Positions 17,043 through 26,398 of a DNA stretch of 64,000 nucleotides are shown piece after piece. The notes under the pieces are model-generated. The model worked only from the letters and a program-made list of their open reading frames with translations, searched no databases and had not been told where the DNA came from. How positions within the stretch are numbered: the first letter of the stretch is position 1; every line of letters starts with the position of its first letter. Origin of the DNA: Gammaproteobacteria bacterium (GTDB taxonomy: Bacteria > Pseudomonadota > Gammaproteobacteria > Chromatiales > Chromatiaceae); NCBI GenBank assembly GCA_009929855.1, contig RZZN01000007.1, positions 1-64,000 of the forward strand, read 5' to 3'. The translations under genes and the position numbers were made by a program.

Positions 17043-17939
17043 TCAACCGCGCGGATGATGTGTGGCATGCAGCTGCTTGAGCCGCTCACGGGCCACATGG
17101 GTATAGATCTGGGTGGTTGAAAGGTCGCGATGACCAAGCAGCATCTGCACCACCCGCAGATCCGCCCCATGATTGAGCAGATGGGTGGCAAAGGCATGAC
17201 GCAGAGTGTGGGGCGAGAGGGGCTTGTAGACACCCGCGGCGCGCGCGTGACGCTTGATCAGCAGCCAGAAACCTTGCCGGGTCATCGAGTCGCCACGACT
17301 CGTCGGAAAGAGAAAATCGGTCGTACGACCGGCCAGGATCGCGGCCCGCGGCCCATTCAGATAGTCGCGCAACCAGTCGCAGGCCTCCTCGCCCAGCGGC
17401 ACCAGACGCTCCTGATCACCCTTGCCGATGATGCGCACCACCCCCTGAGTCAGATTCAACTGACCGGCCCGCAGGCTCACCAGCTCGCTGACCCGCAAGC
17501 CACAGGCATAGAGTACCTCCAGCATGGTGCGATCGCGATGACCGCGCGGGTCGCTCGTGTCGGGCGCGGCCAGCAGCGCCTCGACCTCGGCCTCGCTCAA
17601 GGTGCGCGGCAGTGGCCGTCCCAGCCGCGGGGACTCCAACTGTGCGCTGGGATCGACACGGATGAGTCCGCGCCGCAGCAGAGACTGATAGAACTGACGC
17701 AGACAGGACAAGAGCCGCGCGCTCGAGCGAGGCTTACGGCCCTCGCGCGAGCGCACGACGAGATAATCGAGCAGATCGACCCGTTGTGCATCGATCAGCG
17801 CGCGCTCCCGCTCGCGCCCCAACCAGGCCGCGAAGCCGCGCAGATCCGCCTGATAGGCGGCGAGTGTGTTGGGACTGAGACCGCGCTCGATCCAGAGCGT
17901 GTCGGCAAAGCCTTCGATGAGCGCGCGGTCGTCCATCAT
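17043..17939 (-). CDS. xerD: Tyrosine recombinase XerD
   Basis: This 298-residue recombinase resolves chromosome dimers at dif with XerC and FtsK. The catalytic set is complete: R149 (YACGLRVSELV), K173, H244 and R247 (HTLRHAFATHLL), H270 (LLGHRDLSTTQ) and Y279 (IYTHV). Its length equals E. coli XerD. The ATG overlaps the ogt stop by four bases. Confidence 0.94.
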   Translation of the reverse strand: MMDDRALIEGFADTLWIERGLSPNTLAAYQADLRGFAAWLGRERERALIDAQRVDLLDYLVVRSREGRKPRSSARLLSCLRQFYQSLLRRGLIRVDPSAQLESPRLGRPLPRTLSEAEVEALLAAPDTSDPRGHRDRTMLEVLYACGLRVSELVSLRAGQLNLTQGVVRIIGKGDQERLVPLGEEACDWLRDYLNGPRAAILAGRTTDFLFPTSRGDSMTRQGFWLLIKRHARAAGVYKPLSPHTLRHAFATHLLNHGADLRVVQMLLGHRDLSTTQIYTHVARERLKQLHATHHPRG

Positions 17940-18481
17940 CCAACCCCCTCCAGGTCGACGCCCTCGTGATTCAACAACCAGCGCTTCACCGCCAGCAGGC
18001 GTCCATTGGAGTCACCCGCGAAGCCACCCAGTCCGCACGCTGCCACGACCCGGTGACAGGGCACCAGGATGGGGCATGGATTCGCGCGGCAGGCCTGTCC
18101 GACCGCGCGTGGTGCGCTGCCGAGACGCCGCGCGAGCACGCCATAGGTCAGGGTCTGGCCGAACGGGATCCGCACCAGTTCATCCCAGACGCGACGCTGA
18201 AACGTGGTTCCCTCCAACCGCACGGGCAGCGTGAAGCCGCGCGCGCGCAGGGACAGATAATCGCCGAGTTGGCGTCTGATCGCCCCGTCCAACCCAAACG
18301 GATCAGGCTCGGGTGAACGGGTGTGCAACCGCATCTCGCCACGCCCGAGCATTTGCGCAGACTCGTCTTCCAGCGCCACGGCCAGGGCTGGATCCAACTC
18401 GACGCCCAAGACCTCCCCCGCATCCCAGCGGATGCCGATAGGGCCAAACGGGGTCTCCAGGATCAGCCGGGGCACACGCAC
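17936..18481 (-). CDS. ogt: Methylated-DNA--protein-cysteine methyltransferase (Ogt)
   Basis: This 181-residue suicide enzyme removes O6-alkyl groups from guanine. The acceptor Cys142 lies in ILVPCHRVVAA, with the helix-turn-helix region VRIPFGQTLTYGVLARRLG and the closing GGFAGDSNGRLLAVKRWLL. No N-terminal Ada domain is present. It overlaps xerD by four bases, a link between repair and recombination genes that is probably only transcriptional. Confidence 0.93.
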   Translation of the reverse strand: MRVPRLILETPFGPIGIRWDAGEVLGVELDPALAVALEDESAQMLGRGEMRLHTRSPEPDPFGLDGAIRRQLGDYLSLRARGFTLPVRLEGTTFQRRVWDELVRIPFGQTLTYGVLARRLGSAPRAVGQACRANPCPILVPCHRVVAACGLGGFAGDSNGRLLAVKRWLLNHEGVDLEGVG

Positions 18482-18578
18482 CTCGCCAGGCTGTCGAGGG
18501 CGGCGCCCGCGTGGCCCGTATCAGACCCGTCGTGGCAGGGCGCACGCCGGGTCGAGACGAACAGGGTGTCCAAAAGTC

Positions 18579-18587
18579 TGTGGATAA
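18579..18587 (-). promoter_or_regulatory. Perfect DnaA box
   Basis: TGTGGATAA on the plus strand is the reverse complement of the strong DnaA box TTATCCACA. A second site with one mismatch (TGTGCATAA) lies at 18768-18776. Both lie in the ogt upstream region, next to an AT-rich stretch (about 18650-18740). Confidence 0.5.
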
Positions 18588-18596
18588 GTCTGTGAG

Positions 18597-18614
18597 CGAG
18601 TCGCGAGCGACTCG
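18597..18614 (+). repeat. Stem-loop next to the DnaA box
   Basis: CGAGTCG-CGAG-CGACTCG has perfect 7-bp arms with a 4-base loop, followed by TCTTC. It could end transcription weakly or act as a binding site. There is no true U-tract. Confidence 0.4.
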
Positions 18615-19327
18615 TCTTCAACGCCATCGCCCCACGAGAGGACACACGCATGATTTTCCGATGAACTGACTTGGTTATCATCAAAAACAATAAGTTGGGT
18701 ATCAATCGCCTAAACTGATCGTACACTTGATATCGGCTCGCTGGTCCTGATCGACTACTCTACCCCTTGTGCATAACCTGCTGGAAACTGGACTCGGCGG
18801 AATCCCGCGCGGACTCGATGCGGTGGCGAGACGGCCCGCCCGGGGCCGCGCGCGGCTGTGCGAGCCGGGCACACTGGCCACGTATCATCTCACTTGGACC
18901 GGCCGCACGACAGACGCCTCGCCCGCATCCGTATGCCGTCACTGGAGATCACCCATCGAGCCGCCAATGGCAGCCACGCGGATGCGCATCCTCTGGCATC
19001 GAGCGGCGCGCCCAGACGCGGCGATCGCGGCAAGGGACCAGGCGCGCGGTTGACGGCGATCGAGTCTCGGCGATAGATTCGACGCTGATCGAGAATCGAT
19101 CCATCGCTCTCGCCACTGTCCTTGGATCATCCCTATCGAGCAGACCGACCCACGGGGATCTCATGTCGATCGCATCGACTCATCGCGCCAACAAGCACCC
19201 ACTTCGCCCCATCGGCATCCATTCGCAATCGGCTTGGACTGGGCCGATCGGGTGCCTTCCCCGGCAAGTCTCCCTGGCGCCGTGATGTTCGCCCACCGAC
19301 CACTGGCGCACCCGCTGACAGACGACC

Positions 19328-20416
19328 GTGCATGACCCGACTGGATCCGCATCCGCGCCCACTCGAGCGCGCGCGACGTGGCGGCGCGGTCTGATCGCCG
19401 GGATCCTGGGACTCGTGCTCGCATTCGTCGCCTGGACCTGGTGGGCCGAGTCTCATCCGCGCGATGAGCGACGTCTGCGACTCGTTGTGAGTGAGCGGCT
19501 GCATGAGTGGTTCCCGGAACAGATGGCGCTGGATGACGACCAACTCGGCATCCACCCACGCACCCCTCCCGCCGCGACGCTCTCGGGTCCACGCATCCTG
19601 CTGATCCACGGGCTGGACGAGCCCGGCACCATCTGGGATGACCTGCTCCCGGCGCTGGAATCGGCAGGCGAGCAGGTCATGGAATTCATCTATCCGAACG
19701 ACCAAGGCATCGAGCAGAGCGCGGACGCGCTGGCCGAGCACTGGAGCGCGCTTCCCGCCGGGCCACCGGTCATCTTGATCGGGCACAGCATGGGCGGGCT
19801 GGTGGCGCGTGATTTCGTCTCGCGCCTACGCCATCCGGTCGGCATGCCGGCACACGTGAGCGGACCGGCGGTCAGCGGTCTCATCCTGCTGGGGACACCC
19901 AACCAGGGGTCGGAATGGGCGCGGCTGAGGGTCTGGCTGGAGCTCCGCGACCAGTTCACGACACTGCACAAAGAGCGCTTCTCGCTGTTTGCCGCACTGC
20001 GCGATGGCATGGGCGAGGCCAAGATCGACCTGCGGCCTGGCAGCGACTTTCTCGAGACACTCAACAGGCGTCCCTGGCCGAGCGAGGTGCCGATCCGCAC
20101 GATCGCGGGACGCCTGCTCACCCCGCTCGATCCCTCCGAGGATTTCGCGGCCATCGCCGCGGCGGCCCACTCGGACCTGCTCGCGCACCGCCTCGCCGAC
20201 TGGTGGTCGAGCCTTGGCGAGGATCTCGGCGACGGTGTCGTGAGCCTGGAATCGGTCCAAGTTCCCGGAGGGCCGCCACCACTGCTCGTCGAGGCATCTC
20301 ACCGCGGCATGCTGATGCGACTCTTGCCCGACGACCCGCAACCCCCAGCGATCGCACCGATCCTCGAGATCCTCGAGCAGTGGCGAGCCACCGCGCCGAG
20401 CTCATCCCACCCATGA
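19328..20416 (+). CDS. Membrane-anchored alpha/beta-hydrolase (lipase/esterase-like)
   Basis: This 362-residue protein has an N-terminal membrane anchor (about 21-40) and a hydrolase domain with HGLDEPG (oxyanion region, about 94-100) and nucleophile elbow GHSMGG (Ser154). LLGTPNQGSEWARL resembles PGAP1-like/triacylglycerol lipases. The start is a GTG at 19328; no ATG in frame gives the anchor, so the start is uncertain. The substrate is unknown. It is followed after 43 bases by a second hydrolase gene. Confidence 0.72.
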   Translation: MHDPTGSASAPTRARATWRRGLIAGILGLVLAFVAWTWWAESHPRDERRLRLVVSERLHEWFPEQMALDDDQLGIHPRTPPAATLSGPRILLIHGLDEPGTIWDDLLPALESAGEQVMEFIYPNDQGIEQSADALAEHWSALPAGPPVILIGHSMGGLVARDFVSRLRHPVGMPAHVSGPAVSGLILLGTPNQGSEWARLRVWLELRDQFTTLHKERFSLFAALRDGMGEAKIDLRPGSDFLETLNRRPWPSEVPIRTIAGRLLTPLDPSEDFAAIAAAAHSDLLAHRLADWWSSLGEDLGDGVVSLESVQVPGGPPPLLVEASHRGMLMRLLPDDPQPPAIAPILEILEQWRATAPSSSHP

Positions 20417-20459
20417 GCCATTCCCATCCAACCGCTCGACCTGATCGAGGGAAGACAAC

Positions 20460-21932
20460 ATGCTCGCGAGCACCATCCGACTCTTCAAACGTCTCACCCA
20501 GCTCCTGGCCGTGGCCGCGCTCACCTTCCTGGCGGTCCGGGCCTACGACGCTCACCGCGCCCCACCGCTCGCCCCATGGCACACCCATGTCCCGGAGGAG
20601 CTGGTCGCCGCGGAGCTCGACCGCACTGATTGGGACGCCTATCTCGCCCATGAGCAGTCACTCTTCGACGGGGTCCGTGAAGCGGTCACCGAACGGCTCA
20701 GGCCAGAGGATCGCTATCTCGCCAATCGCTATTTCGCGGACAGTCCGCTCTACCCCGGGCGCTTCACGCAGGATTGGAACCGCTCCTATCTGCTCATGCC
20801 GGAAGGCCCAGCGCGCGGGGCCGCGGTCCTCCTCCATGGTCTGACCGATTCGCCCTACAGTCTGCGTCACATCGGCCGACACTATCAGGCCGCCGGCTAT
20901 GTGGTCGTGGGCATTCGCCTGCCTGGGCACGGTACCGTTCCCGCCGGTTTGACGTCGGTGCAATGGGAGGACTGGCTGGCCGCCACTCGTCTCGCCGTGC
21001 GTGCCGCCACCAGCCACCTCGACGACGCCACGCCACTGCATCTGGTCGGCTTCTCCAACGGCGGCGCGCTCGCCCTGAAATACGCACTCGACGCCATGGA
21101 TGACCCGAGCCTCCGACAAGCGGATCGTCTGATCTTGATCACGCCCATGATCGGGATCACCGAGATGGCTCGATTCGCTGGATTCGCCGGCCTGCCTGCG
21201 ATCTTCCCGGCCTTCGCCAAGAGCGCCTGGCTCGGGGTCGTTCCCGAGTTCAACCCCTTCAAGTACAATTCGTTTCCGATCAATGGAGCGCGCCAGTCAT
21301 CACTGCTGACCCGCGCGCTGCAGCCACGGATCACGCATTTCGCGCGCCAGGGCCGGCTCACCGAGCTCCCACCAATCATCACCTTCCAGTCGATCGTGGA
21401 TTTCACCGTCAGCACCCGCGCCATCGTCAGCGCGCTCCACGCGCAGCTGCCACCGAGCCGCAGCGAGCTGGTGCTCTTCGACATCAACCGCAACACCAAA
21501 TTCGGACCACTGATCCGGCCCAACGCCGAGACCGCGATCGACCGCCTGCTCCCCGCGGCCCCGCGCCCATTCCGCACGACCGTGATCACCAACGCCACCC
21601 CCGCCCGCGACGAGGTCGTCGAGCGGATCACCGAGGCGGGGACGACGGCTGAGCGTGTCAGGGCGCTGAATTTGATCTACCCACGAAGCGTCTTTTCACT
21701 CTCGCATCTGGCCTTGACCTTCCCGGTCACCGACTCACTCTATGGGACCGATCCAGATCCCAGCGAGGACTTCGGCGCGCAACTCGGTGCGCTGGCGATC
21801 CGAGGCGAGCGCGGTGTGCTCGTCACCAGCCTGGATGCACTGGTGCGGATGTCGTCGAATCCGTTCTTCCCCTATGTGATCGAGCGGATCGACGACTGCA
21901 TTCGCGAATCAGCCGAGACCAGCGCGCGCTGA
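20460..21932 (+). CDS. Alpha/beta-hydrolase, serine aminopeptidase S33-like
   Basis: This 490-residue protein has an N-terminal hydrophobic anchor (about 10-26), LLHGLTDSPYS, RLPGHGTVPAGL and nucleophile elbow GFSNGG (Ser199), typical of the S33/monoacylglycerol-lipase-like fold. A GAGGGAAG ribosome site precedes the ATG. The C-terminal 200 residues are less familiar. It is probably co-transcribed with the preceding hydrolase, giving two related enzymes at the periplasmic face of the membrane. Confidence 0.78.
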   Translation: MLASTIRLFKRLTQLLAVAALTFLAVRAYDAHRAPPLAPWHTHVPEELVAAELDRTDWDAYLAHEQSLFDGVREAVTERLRPEDRYLANRYFADSPLYPGRFTQDWNRSYLLMPEGPARGAAVLLHGLTDSPYSLRHIGRHYQAAGYVVVGIRLPGHGTVPAGLTSVQWEDWLAATRLAVRAATSHLDDATPLHLVGFSNGGALALKYALDAMDDPSLRQADRLILITPMIGITEMARFAGFAGLPAIFPAFAKSAWLGVVPEFNPFKYNSFPINGARQSSLLTRALQPRITHFARQGRLTELPPIITFQSIVDFTVSTRAIVSALHAQLPPSRSELVLFDINRNTKFGPLIRPNAETAIDRLLPAAPRPFRTTVITNATPARDEVVERITEAGTTAERVRALNLIYPRSVFSLSHLALTFPVTDSLYGTDPDPSEDFGAQLGALAIRGERGVLVTSLDALVRMSSNPFFPYVIERIDDCIRESAETSAR

Positions 21933-22017
21933 GCCCACGAGACGCCATCGCGGCGCCCGCGCACGCCCGGCGCGATCAGGCCCAGGGCGTGCGCCTCGAT
22001 CGGCCGGGCGAACCGGC

Positions 22018-22260
22018 TCAGTGGCTGAAGCTGCCACGCGCATGCTCATCGGCGAGCACGCCACCCAACGCCCCGACCCCGGCGCCGATCAAGGCACCAC
22101 GACCGGCATTGCCGCTGAAGGATCCGATGATGGCACCACTGCCAGCACCGACGGCCGTGCCGCTTGCCACGCGCGCGCGCGAGGTATCCCCACAGGCGCT
22201 CAAGACCAATGCCGCCGCGCCGAGCACGAGTGCCACGAGTGGTAAGGTACGCATCTTCAT
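22018..22260 (-). CDS. Small glycine-zipper lipoprotein
   Basis: This 80-residue protein has a lipoprotein signal with lipobox LSAC, followed by a Gly/Ala-rich glycine-zipper segment (AVGAGSGAIIG, GALIGAGVGALGG) of the kind in SlyB/OsmB-like outer-membrane lipoproteins. ATG 22260 was chosen because AGGAG lies seven bases upstream; an ORF start at 22323 is upstream of this. It lies 59 bases after the Rap1a/Tai-like gene on the same strand. Confidence 0.8.
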   Translation of the reverse strand: MKMRTLPLVALVLGAAALVLSACGDTSRARVASGTAVGAGSGAIIGSFSGNAGRGALIGAGVGALGGVLADEHARGSFSH

Positions 22261-22319
22261 TCGTATTCTCCTCGCTTGGATCAAAGTCAGAGACGGACGC
22301 TGAGACCGCCAGATCTGCA

Positions 22320-22703
22320 TCATCGACAGGGGTGCGCCGCGGCCAATGACCGGACCACCGCCACGACCGGCAGCTCGCTCATGCGCTCGGCATTGTCGGC
22401 ATGCTGCTCACCCCATGCCACGAAGGTCGCGCGCGCCTGCTCGACCGTCAAGCCGCCCGGATAACAAACGAGCCGCTTCATCCGCCGACCATCGCTCACC
22501 GCATCATGATATTGGACCGTGGCCTCCAAAAAGGCGCGGCACGCCAAGACCGCTGCATCCTGCTCACTGGTGCAAACCGCCAACAGATCCTTGGCGGTTT
22601 CGTAATCGAATACGGAGGTCTCGGCCGCACTCCAGGTGGGTGTCACGGCAGTCATGAAAGAAACGGCGACGCAGGCCCCAAGAAAAGGCATCGGGAATCG
22701 CAT
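22320..22703 (-). CDS. Rap1a/Tai-like secreted protein
   Basis: This 127-residue protein has a signal peptide (about 1-26), the pattern YETAKDLLAVC ... ACRAFLEATVQYHDAV, then CYPGGLTVEQARATFVAW and the closing SLAAAHPC. The spacing of the four Cys and the helix pattern fit the Rap1a/Tai family, first known as type VI secretion immunity proteins but also widespread without effectors. No effector or T6SS gene is visible here. Confidence 0.68.
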   Translation of the reverse strand: MRFPMPFLGACVAVSFMTAVTPTWSAAETSVFDYETAKDLLAVCTSEQDAAVLACRAFLEATVQYHDAVSDGRRMKRLVCYPGGLTVEQARATFVAWGEQHADNAERMSELPVVAVVRSLAAAHPCR

Positions 22704-22841
22704 TGGACTTCACTCCCATCAGATTTCATCGAACGATTGTAGTGGAGAAGGGTGGCGCCATGGAGCACTCCTCGGACCACCCGGCACCCGCCCCGATCGG
22801 GATCCAGAATGATCGCGATCGAGGCGGCATCGCGGATCGGG

Positions 22842-23447
22842 TCAGACCCGACTGGCGCGAAACATCAGCCAGAGGCTGAGGATGAGCGCGATGACCTCGG
22901 CGGCGAGCACCAGCAGCAATGCCTGGATGCTCATGAGGTCGACCGCGGAGACCCAACTACCCTCCGTGCCCGACATGGCCTGGACGGTCGGTATACCGGC
23001 CTGGGGCGCGGACAAGAAATACATCAACAGATGACCCACGTCCAAGAGCAAGACCGTCATGGTGAAGAGGATGCCCAGCGTGCTGGCCAAGAGCCCCACC
23101 CAAATCGTGCTGAAGACCTGATCATCCATGGTCTGTGCGGGCGCGCTCGCCAGTCTGCGACCGATGACCGTATAACGATTGAACCAAAAGATCGTGAAGG
23201 CGAGCACCAAGAGGTTCAGCAAGCTGAGGAGCTCGACCTTCGGCAAGCCAGTGCGCGGACCCGAAAGACTCCCCGAGAAGAGAAACAGATAAGCCATGAG
23301 CACGACCGGAAGCGCCCCGAGCAGGATCTGCAGCCAGAAACCGATCCAGCCCAGACGAGTCAAGGCGCTGGCCAGGCCCTCACGCTTGCTCGACCGCAGA
23401 TTATCCAGTAGCTTTTGCAATAGACTTGTCCGATGATCGGTGTTCAT
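22842..23447 (-). CDS. DUF3611-like integral membrane protein
   Basis: This 201-residue protein has four clear membrane segments (about 30-58, 70-92, 112-140 and 175-198) and a basic N-terminus. The pattern ALTRLGWIGFWLQILLG, then FTIFWFNRYTVIGRRL fits the DUF3611 family, shared with cyanobacteria and plastids. The function is unknown. It is divergent from tamB with 171 bases between. Confidence 0.62.
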   Translation of the reverse strand: MNTDHRTSLLQKLLDNLRSSKREGLASALTRLGWIGFWLQILLGALPVVLMAYLFLFSGSLSGPRTGLPKVELLSLLNLLVLAFTIFWFNRYTVIGRRLASAPAQTMDDQVFSTIWVGLLASTLGILFTMTVLLLDVGHLLMYFLSAPQAGIPTVQAMSGTEGSWVSAVDLMSIQALLLVLAAEVIALILSLWLMFRASRV

Positions 23448-23618
23448 GATTGTTCTCGTAATGACGGAATGATCCGATATCTGAACGATGATCGAGTGAC
23501 ACCTGTCACCGACCAGAGCGTTCCCTCAACAACAGGACGCGCCTAAGCGTCATGTCATTCGCCTCATGGCGAATTCGTTGCCTTTCAATGTCCAGCCTCA
23601 CCAATAAACTGAGCAGCC

Positions 23619-26348
23619 GTGATGATCATCCGCCTGTCGATGCCTTTGCTCTTGCTATTGATTTGGCTCGCTGGAACTCAATCCGGTCTGCGTGTCTTGC
23701 TCGATCTGAGCACGGCCTGGATCCCGCATAGGGTCGACATCAAGGCGGTCGAAGGGCGCCTGCTGGGACGGATCGTCCTGCACGAGGTCAGCATTCAAAA
23801 CCCGCGGATGGAGGTCAGAATCGGACGCATCCTGATGACCTGGGCACCGCTGCGCCTCGCCGAGGGCCGCCTTGCGATCACCGAGTTGGCAGTCCATGAC
23901 CTGGATCTGATCTTGCCCGATCATTCCGCTCGGCATGACTCGCCATTGGCCCAACCAACCGTGCATCTGCCATTCGCGCTCGCGCTCGAGGCGACCCGCA
24001 TCGAGGCGCTGCGCATCTTTCGCGGCGACGCCAGCACATCGCTCTGGAGTGCCGATCGGGTCGAGATCACGGCTCATCTGCTCGATCGACGGATCGAGCT
24101 CGAAGAGTTCGCCGTCCATCTCGATGCGCACTCGCTCACGCTCGCCGGCCAAGGTTGGGCGAGCCTCGATGAGCGCCCCGGATTCGAGCTGCTCATCGAT
24201 GCCCATGCCACACCCACCCCCGCCACGCCGCTGCTTGGACAAGCCAGGGTGTGGGGTGACACCGATCGGCTTGCGCTGCAGCTCGCGGTGACCGGCGCGG
24301 CCGAGTTGAGGATGGATGCACAGATCGATGACCCGCTGATCCGCCCACGCTGGGAGATCCTGACCCGCATCGACAGACTCGACCCCAGCGTCTTCAGCGA
24401 CCGGATCCCGGGCCTCGCCATCAGGGGCACGACGCGCGCAAAGGGTCACGCGGACATCCTCGAGCTCGACGCCGGACTCCTGCTGGAGCCGACCGAGCGT
24501 CCAGGACTCGGTCCGCTCATCGCCTCCTTCGCGCTGCGGCGACAGGGTGAGTCGGTCCAGTTGCGCGCCTTCGACTTGACCTTGGAAGCGACCGGCGCAC
24601 AGCTCTCGACGGTGGCCCGGATCGACACGCCTGCCACGGTCTCTCGAACCACTCGACCCGCGCACCTCCAGGCCTCGATCAGCGCGCTGCGCCTCGCCAG
24701 CCCCGCCATTGGCGTCTGGACCCTGGCGGCACCGAGCAATGCACGCTGGCAGGCCACCGCCCTCACCATGGACCCGATCTGTCTGCGCCATGCCGGCGGA
24801 TCGCACCTCTGTGTGCGGATCGACCGCCCGACGGCGACCGGCTGGCGGATCGGCTGGCAGCTCGACCCGTTCGACCTCGGACTCATCGCCCCGCACCTGC
24901 CCGCGCCGTTGCGCCTGGATGGGCGCGCCCGCGTCACCGGGCATCTCATGACCGACCAGGCGCATCTGAGCGGCGATGTCATGGCACACCTCGAGCCCGG
25001 CCGACTCGGCATCGGCGCCGAGCACGACCAGCCGCTGGACATCAGCGGCACGCGGCTCGATCTCAGGGTCGCGAAGACCGGTGCCACGGCCGAGCTGGCC
25101 TTGCCCTTGGCTGATCTTGGTCGCATCCGCGCCGACCTTAGGCTACCTGGATGGGGAATGACTGACCCGGCGCGCCCGGATCAGGCACTCGAGGGTCGGA
25201 TCCAGGCCAGCGTCACCCATCTGAAATGGCTGACCGATCGCGTGCCCCAACTGTCGAGCCGGTTGCGTGGCACATTCGATGCGGATACGCGCATCGGCGG
25301 CACACTGGGCACGCCCACGCTGACCGGCGAGGCACGGCTGCATGCCCAGCGGCTCGCCGTCCCCCTGCTTGGCCTGGAGGTCGAGCGTCTGGACCTGACC
25401 GCGCGCGCGCCCACGCCAACGCGGATCGACCTGACTGGGACCGCGCGGATCGGTGACGAACACCTGCGCATCGAAGGTCACGGCGTCTCGGACGAGGCGG
25501 GACTGAGGGCGCGCATTGAAACGAGCGGCGAACGGCTTGCAGTCGTGGCGACCCCCGAGCTCGCGATCAAGGTCTCGCCCCGTCTGAGCATCGACTTGAC
25601 CACCTCGGGTGGCTCGATTCATGGCGACATCGCGATTCCCGAGGCCAGCATCCGCCCCCTGACGCGCCCCGAGGGAACGGTGCGACCGTCGCGCGACGTC
25701 GTCATCAAGGGGCGTGATCGTCCATCCGCTTACCCGCTCACGATCGACATCGGGCTCCTGATCGGTGAAGGCGTCGATATCGACGCCTTCGGGTTGACTG
25801 GACGTCTCGGCGGGACCTTGCGCTTGACTCAGGCCCCCGGGCGCGACCTGCTCGGCAACGGTCGACTGAGCATCAGCGATGGCCAATATCTCGTCCCGAT
25901 CGGCAACCGAGGGCTCGGCCGGCTCCTGCCTCCCTTGGACATCACCCGCGGCGAGCTGATCTGGTCGGGCACGCCACTGCGCAATCCCGGTGTGCTCGTG
26001 CAGGCCCAACGTCGGAACAGTCGAGTCAGCGCGACTGTCCGCATCCTGGGTACACTGGACACGCCACGCTTTGCCTTCTTCTCCGATCGGGATCCAGACA
26101 TGAGCGAATCCGAGGCCATCCTCTTCCTCCTGACCGGGCTGCCACCAAGCCGCGTCGATGACACGGCGGGCATCGCGGTCGACCTCAGCGACTTCATCAC
26201 ACTCGGAACCTTCCTGGAGCTGCAAACCGGGCTGGGCGATGCGCTGTACGGACTGAGATTGCGCCACGACCTGAGCGAGCGCATCCAAATCGAGATGCAG
26301 ACCGGATCCCGTCCGAGCGCGGATGTCTTTTGGACGCACGAGCGCTGA
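23619..26348 (+). CDS. tamB: Translocation and assembly module protein TamB
   Basis: This 909-residue protein has an N-terminal membrane anchor, a long run of amphipathic beta strands (AsmA/TamB-like groove) and a C-terminal DUF490 domain (about 600-909) with SDRDPDMSESEAILFLLTG and DALYGLRLRHDLSERI. TamB spans the periplasm and helps place outer-membrane proteins and move phospholipid. It is shorter than E. coli TamB (1259). The usual partner gene tamA does not precede it here. Confidence 0.9.
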   Translation: MMIIRLSMPLLLLLIWLAGTQSGLRVLLDLSTAWIPHRVDIKAVEGRLLGRIVLHEVSIQNPRMEVRIGRILMTWAPLRLAEGRLAITELAVHDLDLILPDHSARHDSPLAQPTVHLPFALALEATRIEALRIFRGDASTSLWSADRVEITAHLLDRRIELEEFAVHLDAHSLTLAGQGWASLDERPGFELLIDAHATPTPATPLLGQARVWGDTDRLALQLAVTGAAELRMDAQIDDPLIRPRWEILTRIDRLDPSVFSDRIPGLAIRGTTRAKGHADILELDAGLLLEPTERPGLGPLIASFALRRQGESVQLRAFDLTLEATGAQLSTVARIDTPATVSRTTRPAHLQASISALRLASPAIGVWTLAAPSNARWQATALTMDPICLRHAGGSHLCVRIDRPTATGWRIGWQLDPFDLGLIAPHLPAPLRLDGRARVTGHLMTDQAHLSGDVMAHLEPGRLGIGAEHDQPLDISGTRLDLRVAKTGATAELALPLADLGRIRADLRLPGWGMTDPARPDQALEGRIQASVTHLKWLTDRVPQLSSRLRGTFDADTRIGGTLGTPTLTGEARLHAQRLAVPLLGLEVERLDLTARAPTPTRIDLTGTARIGDEHLRIEGHGVSDEAGLRARIETSGERLAVVATPELAIKVSPRLSIDLTTSGGSIHGDIAIPEASIRPLTRPEGTVRPSRDVVIKGRDRPSAYPLTIDIGLLIGEGVDIDAFGLTGRLGGTLRLTQAPGRDLLGNGRLSISDGQYLVPIGNRGLGRLLPPLDITRGELIWSGTPLRNPGVLVQAQRRNSRVSATVRILGTLDTPRFAFFSDRDPDMSESEAILFLLTGLPPSRVDDTAGIAVDLSDFITLGTFLELQTGLGDALYGLRLRHDLSERIQIEMQTGSRPSADVFWTHER

Positions 26349-26398
26349 GCAAGCGACCCGCGCACTCGACTGAACAGCCTGGCGCGCCTGTCTTGCCA

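Larger units (their letters stand above)
18482..19327. other. 846-base interval without a supported gene
   Basis: It contains the DnaA boxes, the stem-loop and an AT-rich stretch. Open frames here (for example 18767-19285 on the plus strand) have no ribosome site, no family similarity and a composition like out-of-frame coding sequence, so none is called. Confidence 0.6.

Noticed and set aside
18767..19285. 172-residue frame in the gene desert
   Set aside because: No ribosome site, no similarity and Arg/Ser/Pro-rich composition.
23655..25025. 456-residue frame opposite tamB
   Set aside because: Shadow of a supported long gene, with no family similarity.
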